DNA of 64,000 nt from NCBI GenBank assembly GCA_041627895.1, contig JBFKQC010000005.1:1-64000 (forward strand), read 5' to 3'. This DNA is from JBFKQC01 sp041627895. GTDB taxonomy: Bacteria; Pseudomonadota; Alphaproteobacteria; Rhodobacterales; Rhodobacteraceae. Under the pieces are notes generated by a model. It was not told the origin of the DNA. It ran no database searches and saw only the letters and a program-made list of their open reading frames with translations. Below are positions 17,577 through 25,371 of this stretch, piece after piece (position 1 is the stretch's first letter; the number at the start of each line of letters is the position of its first letter). A program made the position numbers and the translations under genes.

Positions 17577-19244
17577 CTAGAACAGCCCCTCGATCTGCCC
17601 GTCATCGTTGATGAAGATCGTCTCGGCCGCCGGCTTGCGGGGCAGGCCGGGCATGGTCATGATCTCGCCGCAGATCACCACGACGAACCCGGCGCCCGCG
17701 CTCAGCCGCACCTCGCGCACGGGAACCGAGTGGCCGGTCGGTGCGCCGCGGCGCGCCGGATCGGTGGTGAACGAGTACTGCGTCTTCGCCATGCAGACCG
17801 GCAGGTCGCCGTAGCCCTGCGCCTCCCAATCCTTCAGCTGGTTGCGGATCTTGGCGTCGGCCAGCACCTCGTCGGCGCGGTAGATGCGCTTGGCGATGGT
17901 CTCGATCTTCTCGAAGAGCGGCATCTCGTCCGCATAGAGCGGCGCGTATTGCGAGCGGCCGCTTTCGCAGATATCGACGACCTTGGCGGCCAGATCCTTC
18001 GTGCCCTCGGACCCCTTGGCCCAGTGCTGGCAAAGGACCGCCTCGACGCCCATCTTGCCGCAGTAATCCTTGACCGCCTGCACCTCGGCGTCGGTGTCGG
18101 TGACGAAGTGGTTGATGCCGACGACCACCGGCACGCCGAACTTCTTGAGGTTCTCGATGTGCCGCCCGAGATTGGCGCAGCCGGTTTTCACCGCATCGAC
18201 GTTCTCGGCGCCCAGATCGTCCTTCTTCACGCCGCCGTTCATCTTCATCGCGCGCACGGTGGCGACCAGCACCACGGCATCGGGCTTCAGCCCGGCCTTG
18301 CGGCACTTGATGTTCAGGAACTTCTCGGCGCCGAGGTCCGCACCGAACCCGGCCTCTGTCACCACGTAGTCGGCGAGCTTCAGCGCGGTCCTGGTGGCGA
18401 CCACCGAGTTGCAGCCATGGGCGATGTTGGCGAACGGCCCGCCATGGACGAAGGCGGGGTTGTTTTCCAGTGTCTGCACCAGGTTCGGCTGCATCGCGTC
18501 CTTCAGCAGAACCGTCATCGCGCCGTCGGCCTTGATATCGCGGCAATAGACCGGCGTGCGGTCGCGGCGGTAGGCGACGATCATGTCGCCGAGGCGCTTC
18601 TGCAAGTCCTTCAGATCGGTGGCAAGGCAGAGGATCGCCATCACCTCGGAGGCGACCGTGATGTCGAACCCGCCCTCGCGCGGGAAGCCGTTGGCGACGC
18701 CGCCCAGCGACAGCGTGATCTGCCGAAGCGCGCGGTCGTTCATGTCGACCACGCGGCGCCAGGCGACGCGGCGCACGTCGATGTCCTGTTCGTTGCCCCA
18801 GTAGATGTGGTTGTCGATCATCGCCGCCAGCAGGCTGTGCGCGCTGGTGATCGCGTGGAAGTCGCCGGTGAAGTGAAGGTTCAAGTCCTCCATCGGCACG
18901 ACCTGGGCATAGCCGCCGCCAGCGGCGCCGCCCTTCATGCCGAAGTTCGGGCCGAGGCTGGCCTCGCGGATGCAGATCATCGCCTTCTTGCCGATGGCAT
19001 TCAGCCCGTCGCCCAGGCCCACCGTCGTCGTGGTCTTGCCCTCGCCCGCCGGCGTCGGGTTGATCGCGGTGACGAGGATCAGCTTGCCGTCCGGCCTGCC
19101 CTCCTGCGCCTTTATGAACTCGGCCGAGACCTTGGCCTTGTCATGCCCGAAGGGCAGCAGGTGCTCGGACGGGATGCCCAGCTTCTCGCCGACCTCCTGG
19201 ATCGGTTTCTTGTTCGCGGCACGGGCGATTTCGATGTCGGACAT
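17577..19244 (-). CDS. fhs: Formate-tetrahydrofolate ligase
   Basis: This 555-residue cytoplasmic enzyme makes 10-formyl-THF from formate, THF and ATP. The length is normal. Visible motifs are the P-loop TPAGEGKTTTT (Lys70), then REASLGPNFGMKGGAAGGG, HFTGDFHAI, EAGFGADLGAEKF, and a C-terminal GEIMTMPGLPRKPAA, all typical of Fhs. In this operon it links formate, produced by formyl-CoA transferase, to the one-carbon pool used for serine and purine synthesis. It lies 27 bases after the formyl-THF hydrolase-like gene and just before the Usp gene. Rhodobacterales often use FolD/PurU for this step, so Fhs inside an oxalate operon points to assimilation rather than only energy yield. Confidence 0.97.
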   Translation of the reverse strand: MSDIEIARAANKKPIQEVGEKLGIPSEHLLPFGHDKAKVSAEFIKAQEGRPDGKLILVTAINPTPAGEGKTTTTVGLGDGLNAIGKKAMICIREASLGPNFGMKGGAAGGGYAQVVPMEDLNLHFTGDFHAITSAHSLLAAMIDNHIYWGNEQDIDVRRVAWRRVVDMNDRALRQITLSLGGVANGFPREGGFDITVASEVMAILCLATDLKDLQKRLGDMIVAYRRDRTPVYCRDIKADGAMTVLLKDAMQPNLVQTLENNPAFVHGGPFANIAHGCNSVVATRTALKLADYVVTEAGFGADLGAEKFLNIKCRKAGLKPDAVVLVATVRAMKMNGGVKKDDLGAENVDAVKTGCANLGRHIENLKKFGVPVVVGINHFVTDTDAEVQAVKDYCGKMGVEAVLCQHWAKGSEGTKDLAAKVVDICESGRSQYAPLYADEMPLFEKIETIAKRIYRADEVLADAKIRNQLKDWEAQGYGDLPVCMAKTQYSFTTDPARRGAPTGHSVPVREVRLSAGAGFVVVICGEIMTMPGLPRKPAAETIFINDDGQIEGLF

Positions 19245-19271
19245 GGATTCTTCACTTCCCTCGGATTCTCG

Positions 19272-20198
19272 TTAGGTCCCCAGAATGTCACCGACCTTCA
19301 GCCCGGCCGATGCCGCCCATTCGCTTGCGGGGATCTTCCCTTCGCCCGCGGGGCGTACACGCTTGATAAGGATACGCCCGCCGATCAGTTGCACGGTAAC
19401 GCCGTCTTCCGAGATATCCACGACCTTCGACGAAATCGCGTCGCCCGGGACGCGCGCGCAGTCGTAGACCTGCACCTCGGCCCCGTTCAGCGTGGTCCAG
19501 GCGCCGGGCGCCGGGTTGGTGCCGCGAATGAGGTCGTAGACCTGGCCCACCGGCTTGTTCCAGTCGATTTGGGCGTGCTTCTTAAGGCAGCGGCGTTCAT
19601 AGGTCGCCTGCGCCTCGTCGGGCACGATGCGCGGCGGGCTGCCGGCGCGGAACAGGTCGCAGACCGCCAGCACGCTGTCGACCGCCGAGGGGTAGATCTT
19701 CTTGAAATAGAGGTCGATCACGGTGTCGTCCGGCCCGATCTCGCATTCCCACTGCAACAGGCTGTCGCCCTCGTCGAGCCCGTCCGAGGGGTAGAACCAG
19801 GAATACCCCGATTTCCGGGACCCCATGATGATCGGCCAGTTCACGGCGCTCGGCCCCCGGTGCAGCGGCAGAAGCGAGGGGTGGAAGCAGATCGACCCAT
19901 GCCGAGGCGCATCGCGCGCGGCCTCGGGCACGAAGACGTTGACGAAGGCCATGACCATCAGGTCGGCATTGTAGCCTTGCAGCCGCTCGATCACGCCCGG
20001 GCCGTCAAAACTCGCGGGCTGCTCGACTGGCAGTCCAGCCTCCATTGCGAATTCCTTGATCGGGTCGGCCTTGCCGCCCCGGTCGGGCTCGCAATAGACC
20101 GCGACGACCTGGTCCTTGCCCGCGTCGATGATCTTGGCCAGGCAGTCCTTGCCGAACGCCTGCTGGCCCATGACGACGATGCGCATCGGCTCGCTCAT
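19272..20198 (-). CDS. Stand-alone 10-formyl-THF hydrolase/formyltransferase-like protein
   Basis: This 308-residue cytoplasmic protein matches the N-terminal 10-formyl-THF hydrolase domain of ALDH1L1 more than Met-tRNA formyltransferase. APRHGSICFHPSLLP and SDGLDEGDSLLQWECEIGP closely follow the ALDH1L1 pattern, and His106 and Asp142 fall at the same numbers as its catalytic residues. The Asn two places before the His in Fmt is Cys104 here. A C-terminal Fmt_C-like domain (about 205-305) is present, but no aldehyde dehydrogenase part. Its ATG overlaps the frc stop (ATGA) and fhs follows after 27 bases. Hydrolysing 10-formyl-THF next to Fhs would be futile, so transfer between formyl-CoA and THF is an attractive alternative. 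The activity is unproven. Confidence 0.75.
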   Translation of the reverse strand: MSEPMRIVVMGQQAFGKDCLAKIIDAGKDQVVAVYCEPDRGGKADPIKEFAMEAGLPVEQPASFDGPGVIERLQGYNADLMVMAFVNVFVPEAARDAPRHGSICFHPSLLPLHRGPSAVNWPIIMGSRKSGYSWFYPSDGLDEGDSLLQWECEIGPDDTVIDLYFKKIYPSAVDSVLAVCDLFRAGSPPRIVPDEAQATYERRCLKKHAQIDWNKPVGQVYDLIRGTNPAPGAWTTLNGAEVQVYDCARVPGDAISSKVVDISEDGVTVQLIGGRILIKRVRPAGEGKIPASEWAASAGLKVGDILGT

Positions 20199-21469
20199 TC
20201 AGCGGCCACCTTGTTCACTTCGCCCACGGCGCCCGACTCGATGACCTTGGCCAGCCTGTCGCCTGAATAGCCCAGCACGTCGGTCAGGATCTCCTTGGTG
20301 TGCTCACCCAGCAGCGGCGAGCGCACCACTTCGACCGGGCTGTCGCTCAGCTTGATCGGGCAGCCGACGCTGACGTAACGACCGCGCTTGGGATGGTCGA
20401 CGTCGACGATGGTGCCGGTGGCGCGCAGGCCCTCGTCCTCCATGATCTCCTTCATCGACAGGATCGGGCCGACGGGGATGTCCAGCGGGTTGCAGATGTC
20501 CATGACCTCGAACTTGGTTTTGGTCATGGTCCACTGTTCGATCCGCGCGAAGATTTCGTTCAGCTTGTCCAGCCTCTCGGGCGGGGTGGCATAGCCCTTC
20601 TTGGTCTTCCACTCCGGCTCGCCGATGACGTCGCAGACCTTCTCCCAGACCGCCGCCTGGGTGATGAAGTAGGTATAGGCGTTGGGGTCGGTCTCCCAGC
20701 CCTTGCATTTCAGGATGCGCCCCGGCTGGCCGCCGCCACTGTCGTTTCCGGCCCGCGGGGTCGCGTCGCCGAAGGGAATGCCCTCGCCGTATTGCGAGTA
20801 TTCCTTCAGCGGACCTGCCGCCAGCCGCTGCTGGTCGCGCAGCTTGACCCGGGCCAGGTTCAGAACCCCGTCCTGCATCGCCGCCGAAACCTTCTGGCCG
20901 CGCCCCGATTTCTCGCGGTGATAGAGCGCGGTGACGATCCCCAGCGCCAGGTGCAGGCCGGTGCCGCTGTCGCCGATCTGTGCGCCGGTGACCAGCGGCG
21001 GGCCGTCGAGAAAGCCGGTGGTCGATGCCGAGCCGCCGGCGCATTGCGCGACGTTCTCGTACACCTTGCAGTCCTCGTATTTGCCCGGCCCGAAGCCCTT
21101 GATCGAGGCCAAGATCATGCGCGGGTTGATCTCTTGGATACGTTCCCAGGAAAAGCCCATCCGGTCCAGCGCGCCGGGGGCGAAGTTTTCCACCATCACG
21201 TCGCATTCCTCGATCAGGCGGGTCAGCACCTCCTTGCCCTCGGGGGTCTTCGAGTTCAGCTCGATCGAGCGCTTGTTGTGGTTCAGCATGGTGAAGTAAA
21301 GGCTGTCGGCCCCCGGCACGTCGACGAGCTGCTTGCGCGTCGCATCGCCCACGCCGGGGCGTTCCACCTTAATCACGTCGGCCCCGAACCAGGCCAGCAG
21401 CTGGGTGCAGGTCGGGCCCGACTGGACATGGGTGAAATCGAGGATCTTGACGCCTTCCAGTGCTTTCAT
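20195..21469 (-). CDS. frc: Formyl-CoA transferase (formyl-CoA:oxalate CoA-transferase)
   Basis: This 424-residue class III CoA-transferase moves CoA from formyl-CoA to oxalate, giving oxalyl-CoA and formate. The catalytic aspartate is Asp167 in GAQIGDSGTG, equivalent to Asp169 of the Oxalobacter enzyme, and the glycine loop SGGGQPG that closes over the active site is present, a mark that separates Frc from other family III members. N-terminal LDFTHVQSGPTCTQLLA is also typical. Length agrees with known Frc (416-428). It lies between oxc (52-base gap) and the formyl-THF hydrolase-like gene (4-base overlap). The ATG at 21469 was chosen over upstream codons because it begins the conserved MKALEGVKILDF. 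Confidence 0.96.
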   Translation of the reverse strand: MKALEGVKILDFTHVQSGPTCTQLLAWFGADVIKVERPGVGDATRKQLVDVPGADSLYFTMLNHNKRSIELNSKTPEGKEVLTRLIEECDVMVENFAPGALDRMGFSWERIQEINPRMILASIKGFGPGKYEDCKVYENVAQCAGGSASTTGFLDGPPLVTGAQIGDSGTGLHLALGIVTALYHREKSGRGQKVSAAMQDGVLNLARVKLRDQQRLAAGPLKEYSQYGEGIPFGDATPRAGNDSGGGQPGRILKCKGWETDPNAYTYFITQAAVWEKVCDVIGEPEWKTKKGYATPPERLDKLNEIFARIEQWTMTKTKFEVMDICNPLDIPVGPILSMKEIMEDEGLRATGTIVDVDHPKRGRYVSVGCPIKLSDSPVEVVRSPLLGEHTKEILTDVLGYSGDRLAKVIESGAVGEVNKVAAE

Positions 21470-21520
21470 CTGTCTCGCTTCTCTCTGTTCCGGCGGAGCG
21501 GTGCGCAATGAATGCGCCCC

Positions 21521-23245
21521 CTACTTCTTCTTCACGACCGATTGCGGGTTGAGGTTGCCGATCCGGCCGGATTCGGTGCCGGCCTCGGGGTCGATGATCG
21601 CGTTGACCAGCGTCGGCTTGCCCGAGGCCAGCGCCTGGCGCACCGCGCGCTCCAGGTCGTCGGGGCTGCGTGCGGTCACGCCCGTCCCGCCGAAGGCCTG
21701 CATCATCAGGTCGTATTTCGATTCGCGGACGAATACCGTCGTGCCCGGGTCGCGGCCCGTGGGATCGGTGTCGGTGCCCCGGTAGATGCCCGAGTTGTTG
21801 AAGATCACGACGCAGACCGGCAGGTTGTAGCGGCAGATCGTCTCGACCTCCATGCCGCTGAACCCGAAGGCGCTGTCGCCCTCGACCGCCAGGACCGGGC
21901 ACCCCGTCTCGACCGCCGCCGCGATGGCGGTGCCCATGCCGATCCCCATCACGCCCCAGGTCCCGACGTCCAGCCGCTTGCGCGGCTTCGACATGTCGAT
22001 GATTGAGCGTGCGAAATCGAGCGTGTTCGCGCCCTCGTTGACCAGGATCGTATCCGGGTTGTCGGCGACGATCTTCTTCAGCCGCCCCAGCGCACCGTGG
22101 AAATCCATCGGCACGTTGTTGTTCATCAGCCGCGCGCCCATCTTTTCGACGTTCGCCGCGGCCTTGGCGCTGATCGCGCCCGTCCAGTCCGCGGGCGGCT
22201 TCCGCCAGCCCGTCATGCCGTCCAGCATCATCGTCAGCACGCTTTCAATGTCGCCCACCAGCGGCGCGTCGATCGGCTGGTTCGAATCCATTTCCCTCGG
22301 GTCGATGTCGATATGGACGAATTTCTTTGTGAAGGGCTCGCCCCATTGCTTGCCCCGGCCATGGCTCAAGAGCCAGTTCAGCCGCGCGCCGATCAGCATC
22401 ACGCAGTCGCTGTCCTTCAGCACCAGCGAGCGCGCCGCACCGGCATATTGCGGGTGGTCGTCGGGCAGCAGGCCCTTGGCCATTGACATCGCGATGTAGG
22501 GGATGCCGCTGGTCTCGACGAAGCGCCTTACCAGGTCGTCGCATTGGGCATAGGCCGCGCCCTTGCCGAGGATGATCAGCGGCTTCTTCGCGCCCTTCAG
22601 CACGTCCAGCGCCCGGTCCACCGCCGCCTGCGATGGGAACTGCGCCGGGGCCGGGTCGACGACCTTGATCAGCGACTTCTCGCCCTGGGCCGCCTCCATC
22701 GCCTGCCCGAGCAGCGCGGCCGGCAGGTCCAGATACACGCCGCCCGGCCGCCCCGAGACCGCGGCGCGGATCGCGCGGGCGATGCCGACGCCGATATCTT
22801 CTGCATGCAGGATGCGATAGGCAGCCTTGCAGAGCGGCTTGGCGATGGCGAGCTGGTCCATTTCCTCGTAGTCGCCCTTCTGCAGGTCGACGATCTCGCG
22901 CTCGGACGAGCCGGATATCAGGATCATCGGCCAGCAGTTGGTCGTGGCATGCGCAAGCGAAACCAGGCCGTTCAGGAACCCCGGCGCCGAGACCGTCAGG
23001 CAGATGCCCGGCCTTTTCGTCAGGTATCCGGCGATGGCCGCCGCGTTGCCCGCATTCGATTCATGCCGGAACGAGACCACACGGATACCTTCCGCCTGCG
23101 CCATCCGGCCGAGATCGGTCACCGGAATACCGGGCACGTGATAGATCGTCTCGATCCCGTTCAACTTCAGCGCGTCGATGACCAGATGGAACCCGTCGGT
23201 CAGGTCCTGTTCCGTCGCGATGACTTCCGCGGCTTCCCCCGCCAT
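21521..23245 (-). CDS. oxc: Oxalyl-CoA decarboxylase
   Basis: This 574-residue thiamine-diphosphate enzyme converts oxalyl-CoA to formyl-CoA and CO2 in the cytoplasm. Glu62 in FRHESNAGNAA is the cofactor-activating glutamate, and the TPP/Mg motif GDSAFGFSGMEVE runs to FNNSGIYRG, both as in Oxalobacter Oxc. The family order (PYR domain, central domain with GKGAAYAQ for CoA/ADP, PP domain) is intact and length is normal. GGAGAGGAAAGG precedes the ATG at 23245. It is the first enzyme gene after the GntR regulator gene (58-base gap) and is followed by frc, the usual partner that recycles CoA. Confidence 0.97.
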   Translation of the reverse strand: MAGEAAEVIATEQDLTDGFHLVIDALKLNGIETIYHVPGIPVTDLGRMAQAEGIRVVSFRHESNAGNAAAIAGYLTKRPGICLTVSAPGFLNGLVSLAHATTNCWPMILISGSSEREIVDLQKGDYEEMDQLAIAKPLCKAAYRILHAEDIGVGIARAIRAAVSGRPGGVYLDLPAALLGQAMEAAQGEKSLIKVVDPAPAQFPSQAAVDRALDVLKGAKKPLIILGKGAAYAQCDDLVRRFVETSGIPYIAMSMAKGLLPDDHPQYAGAARSLVLKDSDCVMLIGARLNWLLSHGRGKQWGEPFTKKFVHIDIDPREMDSNQPIDAPLVGDIESVLTMMLDGMTGWRKPPADWTGAISAKAAANVEKMGARLMNNNVPMDFHGALGRLKKIVADNPDTILVNEGANTLDFARSIIDMSKPRKRLDVGTWGVMGIGMGTAIAAAVETGCPVLAVEGDSAFGFSGMEVETICRYNLPVCVVIFNNSGIYRGTDTDPTGRDPGTTVFVRESKYDLMMQAFGGTGVTARSPDDLERAVRQALASGKPTLVNAIIDPEAGTESGRIGNLNPQSVVKKK

Positions 23246-23303
23246 GCCTTTCCTCTCCCATCCTCGTTTCGCGCGCCGGAAATACGGCCGCGCCGGCCTG
23301 CGG

Positions 23304-24008
23304 CTATCCTGCCGCCTCGCCCGTTCCCTGAATTCCTTCCAACGCGGTCCATGCCCTGCGCACATGGGTGTGAAGCCGCATCGTGTGGTCCCTCACCAGG
23401 CGCTCGGCGAGGTCGGCGTCGCGCGCCTCGAGCGCTTCGATGATGCCCATGTGATCGACGACCGAACGGCTGGCGCGATCGCCCTCGGCCATCGCCCGGC
23501 GCCGGACCGCGTGCATATGCACGAAGAGGCCCTCGGCCATGCTCGCCAGCAAGCCGCAGCCCGACATTTCCAGGATCATCTGGTGAAACCGGATATTCGC
23601 CTCGGAATACTCGGACAGATCGGCCGCGGCCGAGCTTTCCGAATGCTTCGCCGCGTGCTTGCGCAGTGCCTTGATCTGCGCCTCGCTCGCCGCCTCGGCC
23701 GCCAGCCGCGCCGCCATCGATTCCAGCGCCGCCCAGGCGACGATCATCTCAAGGATCTCGTCCAGCGTCTTGCGCACGACAAAGACGCCCTTGCGGGCGC
23801 GTATCTCGATGAAGCCGTCCTGTTCGAGCCGCGTCAGAGCCTCGCGCAGCGGCGTCCGCGACACCTGCAACTGCTCGGCCAGCGAACGCTCGTCGAGCCT
23901 CAGGTCGGCGTCCTCGTCATAGATGTTCATTTCCAGGATCGCCGCGCGGAGCCTGTCGTAGACGTGGTCCTTCAGCGTGAAATTCGTCGCGATCGGCTGC
24001 AGTTTCAC
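23304..24008 (-). CDS. GntR-family regulator with FCD effector domain (oxalate operon)
   Basis: This 234-residue regulator has a winged helix (residues about 10-80: KDHVYDRLRAAIL, then SLAEQLQVSRTPLREALTRLEQDG) and an FCD all-helical effector domain (about 95-225) with the metal-binding His set in RFHQMIL, MHAVRR and DHMGIIEAL. FadR-subfamily proteins of this type bind short TnGTnnnACnA palindromes, and such a palindrome lies 49 bases upstream. GGAGGG precedes the GTG at 24008; the frame extends 34 codons upstream without support. As the first gene of the oxc series it likely autoregulates and senses a small carboxylate or CoA ester. Confidence 0.88.
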   Translation of the reverse strand: MKLQPIATNFTLKDHVYDRLRAAILEMNIYDEDADLRLDERSLAEQLQVSRTPLREALTRLEQDGFIEIRARKGVFVVRKTLDEILEMIVAWAALESMAARLAAEAASEAQIKALRKHAAKHSESSAAADLSEYSEANIRFHQMILEMSGCGLLASMAEGLFVHMHAVRRRAMAEGDRASRSVVDHMGIIEALEARDADLAERLVRDHTMRLHTHVRRAWTALEGIQGTGEAAG

Positions 24009-24056
24009 TGCTGCCCTCCCGCCGCCAAATCCAGCCTGAGCGATTCCCTCGACATG

Positions 24057-24066
24057 TGGTATACCA
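24057..24066. promoter_or_regulatory. GntR operator in front of the gntR-oxc operon
   Basis: TGGTATACCA is a perfect 10-bp palindrome matching the FadR-subfamily GntR operator pattern. It lies between the PanE-like gene and the gntR gene. Related palindromes stand before the PanE-like gene (25206) and the SucC-like gene (30914). Confidence 0.65.
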
Positions 24067-24128
24067 TAGACCACAGAATGGGATACCGCAACGCCGGAGA
24101 CGCGGCGCATTCGGCCGCCGCGGGCGGC

Positions 24129-25169
24129 CTATTCCCGGTTCGCGGCCAGCCTGGCGTCGACCGTGGCGACGATCTCGTCCACCGCGTCCGACTGCATGCC
24201 GCAAGATCGCGCGATCCGCCTCACCAGCCGGTCGACCCGCTCGATGTGGCGCGCCCCGGCATAGACCGCGCGGGCAGCCGAAGACGGCTTCAGCAACTGC
24301 TGTGCCGCGGCGGCGTATTTCTCGAACGGAACCTGGTCCGCCGGGTCGGCGCCCAGCCGCCGGGCGACCTCGTCGACCCACTCGTAGATCGCCTGCGACT
24401 GCGCCAGGTCGCCGTGCACGGCCTCGCGGATCGCCTTGGCCTCGCCTTCCTGCGTGATGCAGCGGTAATTCCCCGTCAGCAGCATCGACCATTTCGCCAT
24501 CGGCACGAATAGCGAGCCATGCACCTTCAGCTTGACCGGCACGTCCTTGCCGTCGAGCCGCACCGCCGCGATATCGGCCTCCAGCCTCTTCAGCAGCGCG
24601 GTATGCGCCGGGTCGGCAAAGGCGGCGGCCTTGAAATTGGTGGGCAGCCCGACATGCAGGAAGTTCAGCTTTTCCTCGGGCGGCCGGAACGCCTGCGGAT
24701 CGGGACTGCACAGCGTGACCAGCCCGGGCTCGAACGGGTCCCAGACGCTTGCGTCGGTGTAGCAGTCGATCAGGTCCAGCCCCTTCAGCGCCTCGATCCG
24801 CTTGAGAAACGGCAGGGGCGGCATGTTCATGACGGACAGACAGGGCCGCTTGGCCGCAGCCACCCGCGCCAGCAGGTCGCACACCTCGGCCGCGCGGTAT
24901 TGCGGTTCCTGCATCGCCAGCCCGACGAGATCGTAGGAAGCGGGGTCCGCCTTTGCCGGTGTCACGGCGTTCAGGCTGCCCGGCTGGTCGCCGGACCGGA
25001 TCAGGCGCGGTGCGTCCTCGCCCTTGAACGTGATGCGGATCACGCTGCCCTCGGCATTGATCAACTCGGCCTCTTCCGGCAGGCAGACGAGGGTCACGTC
25101 GTGCCCTGCCATCAGAAGCTTGGTCGACAGAAGCGAGCCGTAGGACGCCCCAAGGATCAACACTTTCAT
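24129..25169 (-). CDS. PanE/ApbA-like reductase, paralogue 2 (candidate oxalyl-CoA reductase)
   Basis: This 346-residue paralogue of the protein at 10781-11833 has the same altered Rossmann loop (LGASYGSLL), the same central blocks (EPGLVTLCSPDPQ, HVGLPTNFKAA) and the same C-terminal helical half (KWSMLLTGNYRCI). It sits directly upstream of the GntR regulator gene and the oxc-frc operon and has its own GntR-like operator. In M. extorquens the related PanE2 reduces oxalyl-CoA to glyoxylate with NADPH; this copy is the better candidate for that step here because of position and shared operator. Pantothenate biosynthesis cannot be excluded from sequence. GGAGGAGAA precedes the ATG. Confidence 0.8.
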   Translation of the reverse strand: MKVLILGASYGSLLSTKLLMAGHDVTLVCLPEEAELINAEGSVIRITFKGEDAPRLIRSGDQPGSLNAVTPAKADPASYDLVGLAMQEPQYRAAEVCDLLARVAAAKRPCLSVMNMPPLPFLKRIEALKGLDLIDCYTDASVWDPFEPGLVTLCSPDPQAFRPPEEKLNFLHVGLPTNFKAAAFADPAHTALLKRLEADIAAVRLDGKDVPVKLKVHGSLFVPMAKWSMLLTGNYRCITQEGEAKAIREAVHGDLAQSQAIYEWVDEVARRLGADPADQVPFEKYAAAAQQLLKPSSAARAVYAGARHIERVDRLVRRIARSCGMQSDAVDEIVATVDARLAANRE

Positions 25170-25181
25170 CGCTGTTCTCCT

Positions 25182-25233
25182 CCGGTTCGCGAAAGGTTAC
25201 CGCAATTGTATACCGTTGCATATCGCGAACCGG
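25182..25233. repeat. 11-bp perfect inverted repeat framing a GntR operator
   Basis: Arms CCGGTTCGCGA (25182-25192) and TCGCGAACCGG (25223-25233) are perfect complements separated by 30 bases. The GntR-like palindrome at 25206-25215 is almost at the centre. In RNA this could fold into a stem-loop in the leader of the PanE-like gene; in DNA it could hold a second regulator. Confidence 0.7.
25206..25215. promoter_or_regulatory. GntR operator in front of PanE-like gene 2
   Basis: TTGTATACCG matches the palindrome at 24057 in 8 of 10 bases, and the wider GCAATTGTATACCGTTGC is an 18-bp palindrome with two mismatched pairs. It lies 37 bases upstream of the ATG at 25169. Confidence 0.6.
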
Positions 25234-25371
25234 CGGCGAATGACCCGCTCGATCAAGAAGCTCTTTCACCCGCACGCGAACCGCAGATCCGCGGGCCCCG
25301 ACCCCTATCCAGGCTCTTGCGGTGTGTCCGGTGCGCCCGTGGTGCCGGGCGCGGCAAGGGCGGCCGCCGCC

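Noticed and set aside
15543..20270. A 1575-codon open frame on the plus strand opposite the oxalate operon, and others such as 1926-4400 and 25216-28428
   Set aside because: These run antisense to well-recognised genes and are Arg/His/Gln-rich without domain motifs. High GC content keeps antisense frames open.
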